NCBI GenBank assembly: GCA_030789695.1
Contig: CM061139.1
Location: forward strand, 682,001 to 746,000
Length of the DNA: 64,000 nt
Origin: Scilla litardierei
Taxonomy: Eukaryota > Streptophyta > Magnoliopsida > Asparagales > Asparagaceae
Direction of reading: 5' to 3'
Positions within the stretch are counted from its first letter, which is position 1. Each line of letters starts with the position of its first letter. Positions 9,654 through 20,002 of the stretch are shown piece by piece. Below the pieces are notes generated by a model. The model did no database searches. It was not told where the DNA came from and was given only the letters and a program-made list of their open reading frames with translations. The position numbers and the translations under genes were made by a program.

Positions 9654-11883
9654 TCACGAGGAAGTGGCTGGATCTGCAGTCTCCGTGGGTCCAGTCGACG
9701 GAGTGGACTCAGGCTCTGCAGGGAGTAGAGGTGTCTCAACAGATGGAATCGTCGGGGTAGGTGTGGAAGCAACAGCAACAGGCTCTGTTGGATATGGAAG
9801 ACGTTTGTACACCCTTGTGGGGGATGTACGAGGGAATACGGATCTCGAACGTCGCGCACACGAAGTCGTGTGCAAAGGGAATCTGTTCCCTTGCGGAGAG
9901 GATCTCTGTATGAGTGGGAAAGTCGCATTATATATGCATAAATGCATGCGACATATGGCTAATAAAGGGGGAATATCTTAAGCTTATGTTGTACCATGCA
10001 TATGGTACAACTTAAGCTTATAATGTGCCATGCATCATGGTACACCTTAATTAAGTTGTTCCAAAGGAACAACTTACCCTAAAATAACTACCTTGGGGGC
10101 TATAAATAAGACCCAAGGGTAGCCATTTTCCTTACACCATTTGCATGAAATTCATGCATGCATCTTCTTCATAGCGAAGCTCTGCAGAAATATTTCCTCT
10201 CCCTCCATCCAAGTTCTTAATCTAAAATAGAGATTTAGATTGTGGATTAGTAGCCTTACTCCGTTCGTGAGAAGACTCGATCCGTCGTGGCGAATCCGAA
10301 GGCAAAGTTCCGAGACTACCGCTCCGCATACGCTAGCGTAAGTCTCCACTTTAATTATCGATCCTAACTCTGTTTTGGCAGGATCCTACAGGCTCAACAT
10401 CAGCAGGCACATCAGGAGTGTCAGCAGGAGAGGCAGCAGGCTCAGAAGTCTGAACTACTGTAGCAGAGGTCTCTGGAGCACCGGTAGAGGTGCCAACACC
10501 AGGAGCAGAAGATGTGGCAGCAGCAGCAGCAGTGGCCTCATCGCCACGGGCAAAAGAAGTGACAAGCTCGTCAAGCTCCTCATCGTCCATCTCCTCGTCC
10601 TCAGACACGGACGGAGGAAGATCAATGCCCATCTGACGAGCCATACGGCAAACTACCTCCTCGGTACGAGCCAAGCGAGACTCGTGCCGACGAAGTATCC
10701 GTACGACATCATCCAAAGTAGCAGGACGAGAGGGGGCACCATCAGCAGATGGAGTCGCCTGAGACGCAGATGTGGTAGACCTCTGTACGTGACGAAGAGC
10801 CGCTAGAGATTTCTTCACGGCCGTCGCGTTCAGAGGAGTACCCAAGGGACGCTCATCGTCAGGAGGGAGAGGGACTCGGAAATGACGAAACACAAGAGTC
10901 AATAGACAAGGATATGGAATATGCGCAGACTTATTGGTCTTGCGTATACACTCGAAAGAGTCCATCTTATCGAGTATCACGCGAGCCCAATTAATCTCGC
11001 ATCCCAAGAAAAGAGCGTAGATCAATTTCAAGAACGGCTGGGATGGAAGAGAAGATGATCCATATTTAGGGAGGATGCAAGACTTCAAGATCAGGTTAAG
11101 GACCCACGCATTCGGCTTGAAAGATTTCGATGGAACACCAATGAATGCGGAGGGGATAACCTGGAAGATATCTGAAAGAACTGACTGATCCAAGGAAGAA
11201 ATGTCATCGACCGAAATGTCCGAAGGAAGGAGACCACACGACGAGCAACCAAGAATCTCCCCCAAGATTTCTGCCATGAGAACTATAGGAGTTCCCAAGA
11301 CAGTCGTCTCAATGGAGTGGCTGGCATCGTACTGGCCTCGAACACGATTGGCATAGAACAATTTCACGAGGCGAGGATACGGTTTGGGATTGGCCTTGGG
11401 GTCGTAACGGAGATAATCAAGAAGACCACTATAGGACAGAAGTTCAGCAAGGCCGAGAAAATCAGAAAACTGAACGTAATGCTCTAACAACAGTGGAAAG
11501 TGCTCTATACGGTTGTACGCTGCGAGACACTGAGGGTCATCGCGGCACAACGATATGTCTACACCGCCGACTGGCATAGGAGCTTTACCCTTAGCCTTAC
11601 GGGTCTTCGGAGGAGGAGTAGGTTCCCTAGTAGGCTCATCCTCAGGGATAAATTCAGAGTCGGAATCGGGAGGAGTAGCCGGAGAGTGGAGTATGGGCTT
11701 CTTGGATTTAGATTTGCGGGGTTTGACGGTCGCCGTCCTCTGCTTCTTCAGAGGAGGCGAAGACGGGGAAGCTTGGGTAGACTTGGCACGACGTTTAGGC
11801 TTCGGGGGATTCCTAGGGTCGGAAGGCCCTACGGTCATAGGAGAAGCCCCGGAAGAGGCGATGTGAATCCTCGTCTTTGCCAT
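9654..11883 (-). pseudogene. Inner env-like ORF, split by a solo LTR
   Basis: The - strand ATG at 11883 opens a long ORF of MAKTRIHIASSG type. The N-terminal 90 residues are rich in P, K, R and S and basic (PPKPKRRAKS, KPRKSKSKK), which looks like a nuclear or nucleic-acid-binding tail. A conserved globular part follows (MPVGGVDISLCRDDPQCLAAYN through PYPRLVKLFYANRVRGQYD to VFRHFRVPLPPDDERPLG), then a low-complexity A/T/P/S tail. The frame enters the solo LTR at 10390 and would end there at 10351. The true tail (EPVAVASTPTPT to ATSS) resumes at 9785 and ends with TGA at 9654. Without LTR and duplication the ORF is about 539 codons, with no other lesion. It occupies the env position of Sireviruses, but I see no clear signal peptide or membrane segment, so 'env' is positional only. 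It may resemble the 'putative plant transposon protein' domain. Confidence 0.75.
9786..10390 (+). mobile_element. Solo LTR, 605 bp, inside the inner env-like ORF
   Basis: It begins TGTTGGATATGG and ends GGATCCTACA, flanked by GGCTC on both sides (9781-9785 and 10391-10395). It has a TATA box (GGCTATAAATAAG near 10101) and internal palindromes such as TTGTACCATGCATATGGTACAA, here split as TTGTACCATG / CATATGGTACAA. No internal region is present, so this is a solo LTR left by LTR-LTR recombination. Removing it with one target copy restores the reading frame of the env-like ORF (Val-Glu-Pro-Val-Ala-Val). It is the third level of nesting. Confidence 0.88.
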
Positions 11884-12810
11884 GGTCGAGGCACGACGAG
11901 TACAAGCAAGTAATCACGGAGGATCAACAACAAACCCTAAGCACACATCAAACAAACCCTAACACACAAGCCCTAAGAAGAAAAATTCCGAAACCCTAGA
12001 ATACCTAGAACATGAAATCGCACCCTAGGGCAAGAAATCGACCTAGGAGGAGGGGGAAGATACCTAGGAGGAGGAGGCGACGGCGGCGGACGGCGGGGAT
12101 GGCCGGAGATATGGCCGGAGTCGACGAGAATTTGAAGGGGCTCGATCGGGTTTTGGGAGTTATCGGGCTGGAGAAGACGAGAAGACCGACTAAGAATGAT
12201 TTTAGTCGAACCAAAATGAGTATAAGTCGGTCTGGAATCAAAAAGACACAAATGCCCTAACACACTTAGTCGGTCACAGTTCAAGTACTGACCGACTAGA
12301 TTACGATCTAGTCGGTCGGTCAATGAGCTTGAACCGACTAAGTCGAAACAGAGGCACAGATGAATTTCTAGGGCAAGAATTAGTCGGTCGCAGTATATTC
12401 ACTGACCGACTAGTTTTCAATCTAGTCGGTCGGTAAGTGTACTATGACCGACTAACGAAAGAAAAAGATAGGAGATGGATGAAAGCTTGATCTAGTCGGT
12501 CTGAGTTCACTTGCTGACCGACTAGATGAGCATCTAGTCGGTTGACAAATGAACTTAGACCGACTAGAAGAGTTCAAAATTTGATAATTGATTTTTCTTC
12601 ACAAACCACTTGGATGAAACAACTTAAAACTCTCATTAGTCATCTAAATTACCCCATAAAATGTCGAAATCTTAAATACGACTTTCAAATACGAAATCGA
12701 TCATAAATTCAAATATATCACATAAAATTCCCAAAAATTCAATTAATCTAGCATGAACAAAATATCGCGAAATCGAATAGCATGCAAGATAATTGAAAGA
12801 AATATGAATC
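11884..12810 (-). promoter_or_regulatory. Spacer between inner pol and env-like ORF, with CGG/CCG boxes
   Basis: No gene lies here. At 12183-12570 the TAGTCGGTC/GACCGACTA boxes seen in the LTRs occur again, about thirteen copies in facing pairs. Near the env-like start there are several copies of the CCCTAA motif (11935-12000), like the telo-box of plant promoters. Sireviruses with an env-like gene are known to carry such boxes just 5' of it. An internal promoter or a splice-control region for a subgenomic env-like transcript is an inference. Confidence 0.7.
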
Positions 12811-15246
12811 CTATATCTCGGATTCACCCATAATCCCCAATTCTCGACGCAACCGCACAAAGGAGTCCTCCTTTAGGGGTTTCTTGAAAATATCGGCGAT
12901 TTGCTTTTGGGTTTCAACGTACACTAAAATGATGTCCTTCTTAGCAACATGATCATCCAAGAAATGGTGTCGGACATCTATGTGTTTTGATCGGGAATGG
13001 TGCACCGGATTCTTTGAAAGACAGATAGCACTTTGGTTATCCACCATGATAGGGCTAGTATCACAATGAATACCAAAATCCTTCAAAGTGTGTCTCATCC
13101 AAAGAACCTGGGCACAAGCGGCACCGGCGGCAATGTATTCCGCCTCGGTGGTTGAAAGTGATACGGAATTTTGCTTCTTGGAAAACCAAGAGACAAGAGA
13201 ATTTCCTAGAAAATGGCAAGTGCCACTAGTACTTTTCCTGTCGGATTTGCATCCCGCATAATCGGCATCACTGTATGAGACTAACTCATACGTGCTAGAT
13301 TTCGGATAAAGTAATCCAAAATCTAAAGTGTAACTTAGATAACGGAAAATACGCTTTACCGCTACTAAGTGAGACTCCTTAGGTTGAGACTGATAACGAG
13401 CACATATGCATACGGCAAACATAATATCGGGCCTACTTGCGGTAAGATAAAGTAAACTACCTATCATACCTCGATATAGACGAATGTCTACATCCTTACC
13501 GCCCGTATCCTTGTCAAGATGCATAGTCGTGCTCATTGGAGTCTTTTTACCGGAAGCACTTTCAATTCCAAATCGCTTAAGCAACTCCACCGTATACTTC
13601 GTTTGGTGGATGAAGATTGCATCGTTCAATTGGCGAATTTGGAGACCTAAGAAATATTTGAGTTCGCCCATGTGGCTCATCTCAAATTGTTCCTTCATAA
13701 CATTAGAAAACTCTTCGCAAAGAGTGAAGTTAGTAGCACCGAAAATGATATCATCAACATAAATTTGAACTAATAAAATATCATTATTCGCATGCTTAAC
13801 AAAAAGTGTAGAATCGGCTTCGCCCATTTTAAAATTTAAATCCAAAAGAAAATTCTTTAGGCGATCATACCAAGCTCGAGGAGCTTGTCTCAAACCATAA
13901 AGAGCTTTCTTTAGTTTAAAAACATGATTTGGAAATTTTTCATTTATGAAGCCCGGAGGTTGAGAAACGTAAACTTCATCAACGACCTCTCCGTTTAAAA
14001 ATGCACTTTTAACATCCATTTGAAATAATTTAAAATTCTTATGGCATGCAAAAGACAATAATAATCTAATTGATTCTAATCTAGCTACCGGAGCGAAGGA
14101 TTCTTCGAAATCGATACCTTCCTCTTGGCGATAGCCTTGAGCTACTAACCGAGCTTTGTTCCGGACGACGACTTGATTTTCGTCGGTTTTGTTCTTGAAG
14201 ATCCACTTTGTCCCTATGACGGTGTGGTTCTTCGATGGCAAAGGAACAAGCTCCCATACCTCATTCCTCTCGAATTGAATGAGCTCCTCCTCCATGGCTA
14301 AGATCCAAGCGCTATCTTCGCATGCTTCATTAATATTCTTTGGCTCTATCGATGAGGCAAAGGCACAATTTACGAAGTGGTGGACTTGCGATCTCGTCTT
14401 GACACTATCTTGAATATTGCCAATGACTTGCTCATGGGGATGGTCACGAACCGAATGAAGCCGTTTGGGAATACCTTGATCACTAGGAACATTCTCAACA
14501 ACTTCATTAGTTGGGTTAGTCTCAATAGAATCAATAGAATAATTAGACTTAGAATTATCAAACGAATCATATAAAACATCCAAAGAATCATTATCATTTG
14601 AAATTCTAGTTGAAACAAATCCTTCATTAAATGAGACATGAAGTGATTCCTCGATCGTAGAGGATCTTTTGTTGTATATCCGGTAGGCTTTGCTACGTGA
14701 GGAATACCCAACAAATATCCCCTCATCCGATCTCGGATCAAACTTGTCCAAATTATCATATGTGTTTTTAATGAAACATTTTGCGCCGAAAACACGAAAA
14801 TGTTTAACTTGAGGCAATCTACCAAACAACAATTCATAGCAAGTTTGTTTGGTGCCGGGCCTCAAAAGTATTCTATTAAACACATAACAAGCGGTGTGTA
14901 CCGCTTCCGCCCAAAATTGATAACCAAGTTGACTATCTTCGAGCATAGTGCGAGCACACTCCACAAGTGTTCTATTCTTCCTCTCAACAACACCATTTTG
15001 AGGAGGTGCGCGAGGGAAAGAAAACGTGTGAGTAATTCCAAGATCATCACAAAAATTTGAGAAAGACTCATTCTCAAATTCATCCCCATGATCACTACGA
15101 ATAGTGACAATGGTGGTTCCGATGAGATTTTGTACTTTCTTCACAAATATTGTGAAGTTTTCAAAAGCTTCATTTTTATTACATAAGAAAAATACCCATG
15201 TAAATCTTGAATAATCATCAACGATGACTAGACCATATCTTGCATT
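12811..15246 (-). pseudogene. pol: Inner pol, part 2: integrase core, reverse transcriptase, RNase H
   Basis: This is an 811-codon open frame on the - strand downstream of a stop in integrase. In order: integrase core with [13 protein letters not shown] (first Asp), RSDHGDEFE (second Asp) and [13 protein letters not shown] (Glu); RT from about [14 protein letters not shown], with the catalytic YVDDIIFG; RNase H with [13 protein letters not shown] and SLSTTEAEY; ending GESEI at 12811. The copia order (integrase before RT) fixes the superfamily. The catalytic residues look intact here. The frame is cut from the first part of pol by a TGA at 15247-15249, so it could only be made by readthrough. 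Confidence 0.93.
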
Positions 15247-15960
15247 TCATAAGGAAGCAACTCTAGTTGGCCCAAATAAATCTAGATGTAATAGCTCTAG
15301 TGGCCGTTTCGTAGAAATGCTTTTCTTAGGTTTAAATGAAGATTTAGGAAGCTTGCCACGTTGACAAGAATCACAAAAACTTTTCTTTTCGAAAACGAGC
15401 TTCAGAAAACCTTTAATGGAATTTAATTTTGAAAGTTTATAAAGTGTTCCAAAGTTCACATGTCCAAAGCGTCGATGCCATAAGTGTTGTTCACTTGTGT
15501 TGGCAACGAGACATTGTTCATATGACTTAGGAAGATCCAAAATATAAATATCTTTATGGCGTGTGCCGGAAAATAATAATTTATTATTATCATTTGAAAT
15601 ATGACACAATCCTTTCGCAAAGCTAACTTTGTAACCTTTGTCACAAAGTTGGCTTATTGAAATAAGATTATGATTTAAACCATCAACTAGATAAACATCA
15701 CTAATTAAGGGTTTAGAAGGGTTACCCACTTTACCAACACCTATGATGGTTCCGCTCTCGTTGCCTCCAAATACGACGCGATTTCCATTTGCAATGGGAA
15801 CCACTCCGGAGAGCAATTGAGCGTCACCCGTCATGTGTTTTGAACACCCGCTATCGAGTATCCAATTCCCTTTGGAGCTAAATTTAAATTTGTTGCTCCT
15901 TTTCTTTTTCTTTTCCTTGAGTACCTAAAGATAGAAGCTTTCATATCATGGTACCCAAGG
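15247..15960 (-). pseudogene. pol: Inner pol, part 1: protease and integrase zinc finger, ends at a stop
   Basis: The protease active-site motif WILDSGCSKHMTGD lies near 15830-15875. The integrase HHCC zinc finger follows, [12 protein letters not shown] then FCDSCQRGK. The frame ends after FGPTRVASL with TGA at 15249-15247, where the outer element has GGA (Gly), so one substitution made the stop. A TAG stands just before the first pol codons (near 15925). That fits the known arrangement in which Sirevirus gag and pol are separated by a stop or a frame change. Confidence 0.88.
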
Positions 15961-16179
15961 TCATTGGGTCCTCAAAGGTTAGACATTTGGAAGCCAAGTC
16001 CAATTGGACTTTGACTTCCCCACATAATTCCTACTATGCACAACATTCGAAAAATAAGCATTCATATACATTTGTTTTTCGTCCATGCTTGTGTCCTTTG
16101 GGCTCCAAATAGTGAAAATTTTGGGAGCCATCATCCTATTGGGTGCATGCATGCGACGTTGATTTCTACGTGATGCATG
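15961..16179 (-). pseudogene. gag: Inner gag tail beyond the TAA at 16180
   Basis: Read on the - strand this matches the last part of outer gag (HASRRN, APKIFTIWSPKD, WTWLP), so the stop at 16180 cut off about 60 codons. A second stop ends the homology at the gag-pol border. There is no other gene in this interval. Confidence 0.7.
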
Positions 16180-18218
16180 TTATGGATAGGCATACGGAAC
16201 ATGATGGAATGGTGCATGACGAGAATTATTCATACGATGAGGTGGGTGAACATATGCATGTGTGGGAACACGTGCGTGAGGGTGTCTCACATGGTGTGCA
16301 CGTGCCCGTGAACGTGTAGCATAGAAATCATCATATGTGTGAGATGGTGGAGGAGGACGTGTGTTCCTACGTGGCATGGTATTTGTGTACATATAAGCAT
16401 ACCCCTTCTTTGGAGGTCCACCCAAAGTGGGTTTCTTTCCAAAAGAGGGTGTGGACGAGGTGGAAGCACCATTGGTAGATGAACTACCAATAGAGTGTTT
16501 GCTCCCACTCGTTGAGGCTTCGGAAGTTGGCCTTACAAAAGTAGTGACCGACTTGGATGAATTTCCCATCATATACCCCAAGCCAATGTGGTGTTTGGCC
16601 GGAAGTAAGTCTTTTAGGATATTATCCAAGTGGCCCTTACCCTTGTTGAATTTGTTGATTCGGCCCAATGTGTCCTCATATTTCTCTTTGAGAGAACGCA
16701 AAGAAATATCCAAAGTGGATATTTGCGATGTGAGCACATAAACACGAGATTTAAGATTCTCGTTCTCAATACTCAAAGTCGAGTTTTGAGAAGTTAAATC
16801 CGCTATCTTATGTTCTTCCGCATCCTCAATGCTAACATGTTCAAGTTTAGATTTGAGATTAACAATCTCATTTCTTAACTCTTCAACAACGGTGTCGTTG
16901 TTGGTGATGATAGTCTTAGGTGATGTTTGAATGCTAGCTAGGTCATCTTTTACTTTAGTATATCTATTTACTAATTTAGTGTATTTTGACCAAAGTTGAG
17001 AGTTAGCATTCCTAAGATCGTCCATGGTTACCTCATCGCTTTCGACATCACTATCATCGGAAGAGGAGGATCCTTGATCGTGCTCCTCTCTTGCCATGAA
17101 GCACATGTGCGCTTGCTCCACGTTCTCATCATCGACTCTCCGCTTGAGGAATCCTCGGAGTCGGTGAATGTTGCTCCGACAAGTCCCTTCTTGTACCCCT
17201 TTTTGTACTTCTTTGACTTGTCGAACTTCGGCGCCTTCCACTTCTCCTTTTGCTTGTTTTGAGGACAATCCGCTTTGATGTGTCCCGGCTTATTGCATTT
17301 AAAGCACAAAGGTGGAGAGGCGTTAGTAGAAGTAAACTTAGATTTTTGTTTGAAGTTACCCTTTCGGAAGAAGCGATTGAACTTCTTTGCCATGAGTGCA
17401 ATGGATTCCATGTCCATTTCTTCTTCCGAGTCCTCATCATCGGTAGAGGTGGATGAAGCCGCCTTGAATGCAATCGCCTTTTTCTTAGGCGCATCTAGGT
17501 TCAAATAGGGCTTCATGTTTTCTTGTAACTTCACCTTGCTATCTTTGCGTACCTCGTATGACATCAAAGTACCCATTAGTTGAACTACGGTATATTTGTT
17601 CATGTCATTACCTTCCTCGATGGCGAAGGTACGTTTTTCCCAAGAAGAGGGAAGTCCTTCAATAAGCTTTGAGCACTTCTCCTTTTGAGTGTAGGACTTG
17701 CCGAGGGCCTCTAACTCGTTTATTATGTCAACAAAACGAGCGTAATATTCTTTCATCTTCTCGCCCTGTTGCATATGAAACATTTCGTAATCTTTGTTTA
17801 CGACTACGAGTTTAGAGTCTCTTACCCTACTCGTCCCTTCATGAAGAATGAGGAGGGAGTTCCAAATTTGATATGCACTCTTACATGTGCATATCTTATT
17901 GAAATCCTCGGACTCCAATGCGCATTGCAAGGCGTTCATTGCCTTGGCATTGCTTACCTCCGCGGCGACCTCCGCGGTAGTCCATTTCTCAAAGTCTTCT
18001 TCTTTGGGTTCGATGTATTCCTTCATTGTAGTCCTCCATAAGGATGCACTCCGGAGGAAGGTTTCCATCCGGCATTTCCAATACCCATAGTTGGTACCGT
18101 TGAAGAATGGAGGCCTTGTAGAGGAATGTCCTTCCATCACCGAAGATGCTCCTTCACGGTTCCTGAAGGTGTCATAGTTGGAAGGTGGAGGCACGGTCTT
18201 GTTGTCGTTGGCAGACAT
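16180..18218 (-). pseudogene. gag: Inner gag, frameshifted and truncated
   Basis: The ATG at 18218 opens MSANDNKTVPPPSNYDTF. The N-terminal half is the copia gag domain (YWKCRMETFL, YQIWNSLLILHEG, GLPSSWEKR). A CCHC zinc knuckle, CFKCNKPGHIKADC, lies at about 17266-17309 and is followed by a basic stretch (KWKAPKFDKSKKYKKGYKKG). Compared with the outer copy one G is missing near 17133, so the frame derails after SSSGES and stops at 17028. The proper frame continues (VEQAHMCFMAREE) through a long coiled-coil segment (LRNEIVNLKSKLEHV) and a His/Pro/Arg-rich tail to TAA at 16180, where outer has CGA. Coiled coils in the C-terminal part of Gag are typical of Sireviruses and mediate self-assembly or host contacts. 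Confidence 0.92.
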
Positions 18219-18231
18219 AGATGAGTATCTG

Positions 18232-18243
18232 GCTCTGATACCA
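18232..18243 (-). other. Primer binding site of inner Sirevirus (initiator-Met tRNA)
   Basis: On the - strand TGGTATCAGAGC lies two bases from the LTR edge at 18246, identical to the outer PBS. Confidence 0.95.
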
Positions 18244-18245
18244 AA

Positions 18246-19997
18246 TGTAATGCCCTACCAGCTACTGCACAAGTACTAGATGGGGGGTGAATAGTACTTT
18301 AAAATAATAAGGAGTATAATTCCAAATTAAATTGCAAACAACTACCAAATCAATTTGCGGAAGCTTAAATTGAATGACAACACAAAATTAACAATGCTAA
18401 CAAACGAAGTTAATGGGTTCGGATCCACCCAAGTCTCCCCGACTTGTTCCCGGTGATCCTACGTCCCAACAACCCGGATCCCCTCCGGATACTTGAGTTA
18501 GAAACCCTAACTCAAGATTTCCACTATGAATATCTTGTGAAAAACCTTCACAAGATCAAATCATACATCCAATAGCAAACGTGAATCCCACAACCCGGGA
18601 TCACAACCTTCTCTCACAACCGAGAGAATCACAAAGCAATATTAAAGAGTTTAATATGAAATAAACAATCTTACCACAAAATACTATACCTTGAGTTTTT
18701 CTTACCCAAATGGTGAAATGAAGGATTTGAGGAAGATGAAGTCACCAAGACCTAGCACCAAGGAAATGACCAGCAATCGGTGCCTAGGAAAGATTTGGAG
18801 ACTTGGATCAAGCAATAGCTTGAAGAGCTCACCAAGAACAACCTTCTCTCTAGATGGATTCTAGATCTAGGAATGAGAGAGAATGGGTTTCTTGTGAGGA
18901 AGAGAGCTTTTGATTTGAGTGAGAATGGCTATCTCTTTAGAACTCAATGAATCTCTGAATGGAAGCTCTAACCTAGATAGAAATGACCTAGGTTCGTATT
19001 TATAGGGTCCCATAAAAACAAGTTAGGTCATTCACCAACGGATAGAAATCTGTGAGAATTAGTCGGTCAAAGAACAGTCACTGACCGACTAGTTCATCAA
19101 CTAGTCGGTCATCCAAACAGCATGGACCGACTAAGTGAAGATCTGAGAAGAGATAGAATTTCAGACCTAGAAATCTAGTCGGTCCAAGAAGACTGTCTGA
19201 CCGACTAGTTTCACAACTAGTCGGTCAGCCAATGAACGTAGACCGACTAAGAGCAAAAAGAATTAGTCTGAGTACAAAGTGACTTAGTCGGTCCAAGAAC
19301 AAAAGTTGACCGACTAAATTGTCAACTAGTCGGTCACCAAACGTTCTTAGACCGACTAACGATAAACAGTAGCTTAGGAGAATTTTAGCATGAACAGTAA
19401 GTCACAACTAGTCGGTCAAAGAAGCATCACTGACCGACTAGTTCACAAACTAGTCGGTCGGTGAGTCAACGTAGACCGACTAACTGTAAACAGTAAAGTC
19501 CAAGAAAATTAAGGAATCAAACTAGTCGGTCCAAGAACAGTTGCCGACCGACTAGATCACCATCTAGTCGGTCAGTACTTGTACTTGTACCAACTAACAT
19601 GCACATACAAATCCGAATCGAAGCGCGACGCTTTGAGGAAGTTAGAATGAATTTGTGCAAGGATCCTAGAGCTACGAAATGAGCGTAATGAAGATAGAAA
19701 CGTAAGATATACTCAAGGCTTAACATTCTATATATCGAAGCTAAAAGACTATAAATAAAACCTTAATAAACGGTCTTCGAGAGCTTCGATTGAATCTTTA
19801 TAACTTCCAAAACGGCGCAAGAGCTTCAACGAAGCTTTAGGCATGAATACGAGCTTTGGGAAGTGTTGAGATGTCGCTTTGAATGTTCTCGTGAATTTGG
19901 CGACGATCTCCAAAACTGCGCTCACAAATTGTTAGTTCATGGATTATTTATGTTTGCTCATCATCAAAACCAAATCCGGGGAGTCCAATATTCAACA
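18246..19997 (-). repeat. 5' LTR of inner Sirevirus
   Basis: It is 1752 bp and nearly identical to 6919-8670. The CGG/CCG boxes are at 19060-19573. The TATA box (CTATAAATA on the - strand) is at 18997-19005, so the boxes lie upstream of the promoter. The + strand end ATATTCAACA is followed by the target copy CTATG (19998-20002). Confidence 0.95.
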
Positions 19998-20002
19998 CTA
20001 TG

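Larger units (their letters stand above)
6919..19997 (-). mobile_element. Inner Sirevirus, 13.1 kb, nested in outer gag
   Basis: This is a complete minus-strand copia element: two 1752-bp LTRs, PBS at 18232-18243, gag, pol, a spacer with CGG/CCG boxes, an env-like ORF and PPT, with a CTATG target duplication. Its LTR ends and proteins are clearly homologous to the outer element, so it is another branch of the same family. The LTRs differ at only about six positions that I could find (about 0.3%), so it is much younger than its host. It nevertheless has a gag frameshift, a gag stop and an integrase stop, and its env-like ORF is cut by a solo LTR. Confidence 0.95.

Noticed and set aside
11935..12000. 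Interstitial telomere repeat because of several CCCTAA motifs.
   Set aside because: The motifs are scattered and not in tandem, as in telo-box promoters. The matching site is at 25964-26035 in the other element.
19939..20002. Apparent ATG start of a 528-codon gag protein at 19939.
   Set aside because: The first codons lie in the inner LTR and the frame joins the outer gag only by chance at 20003. The true start is at 6786.
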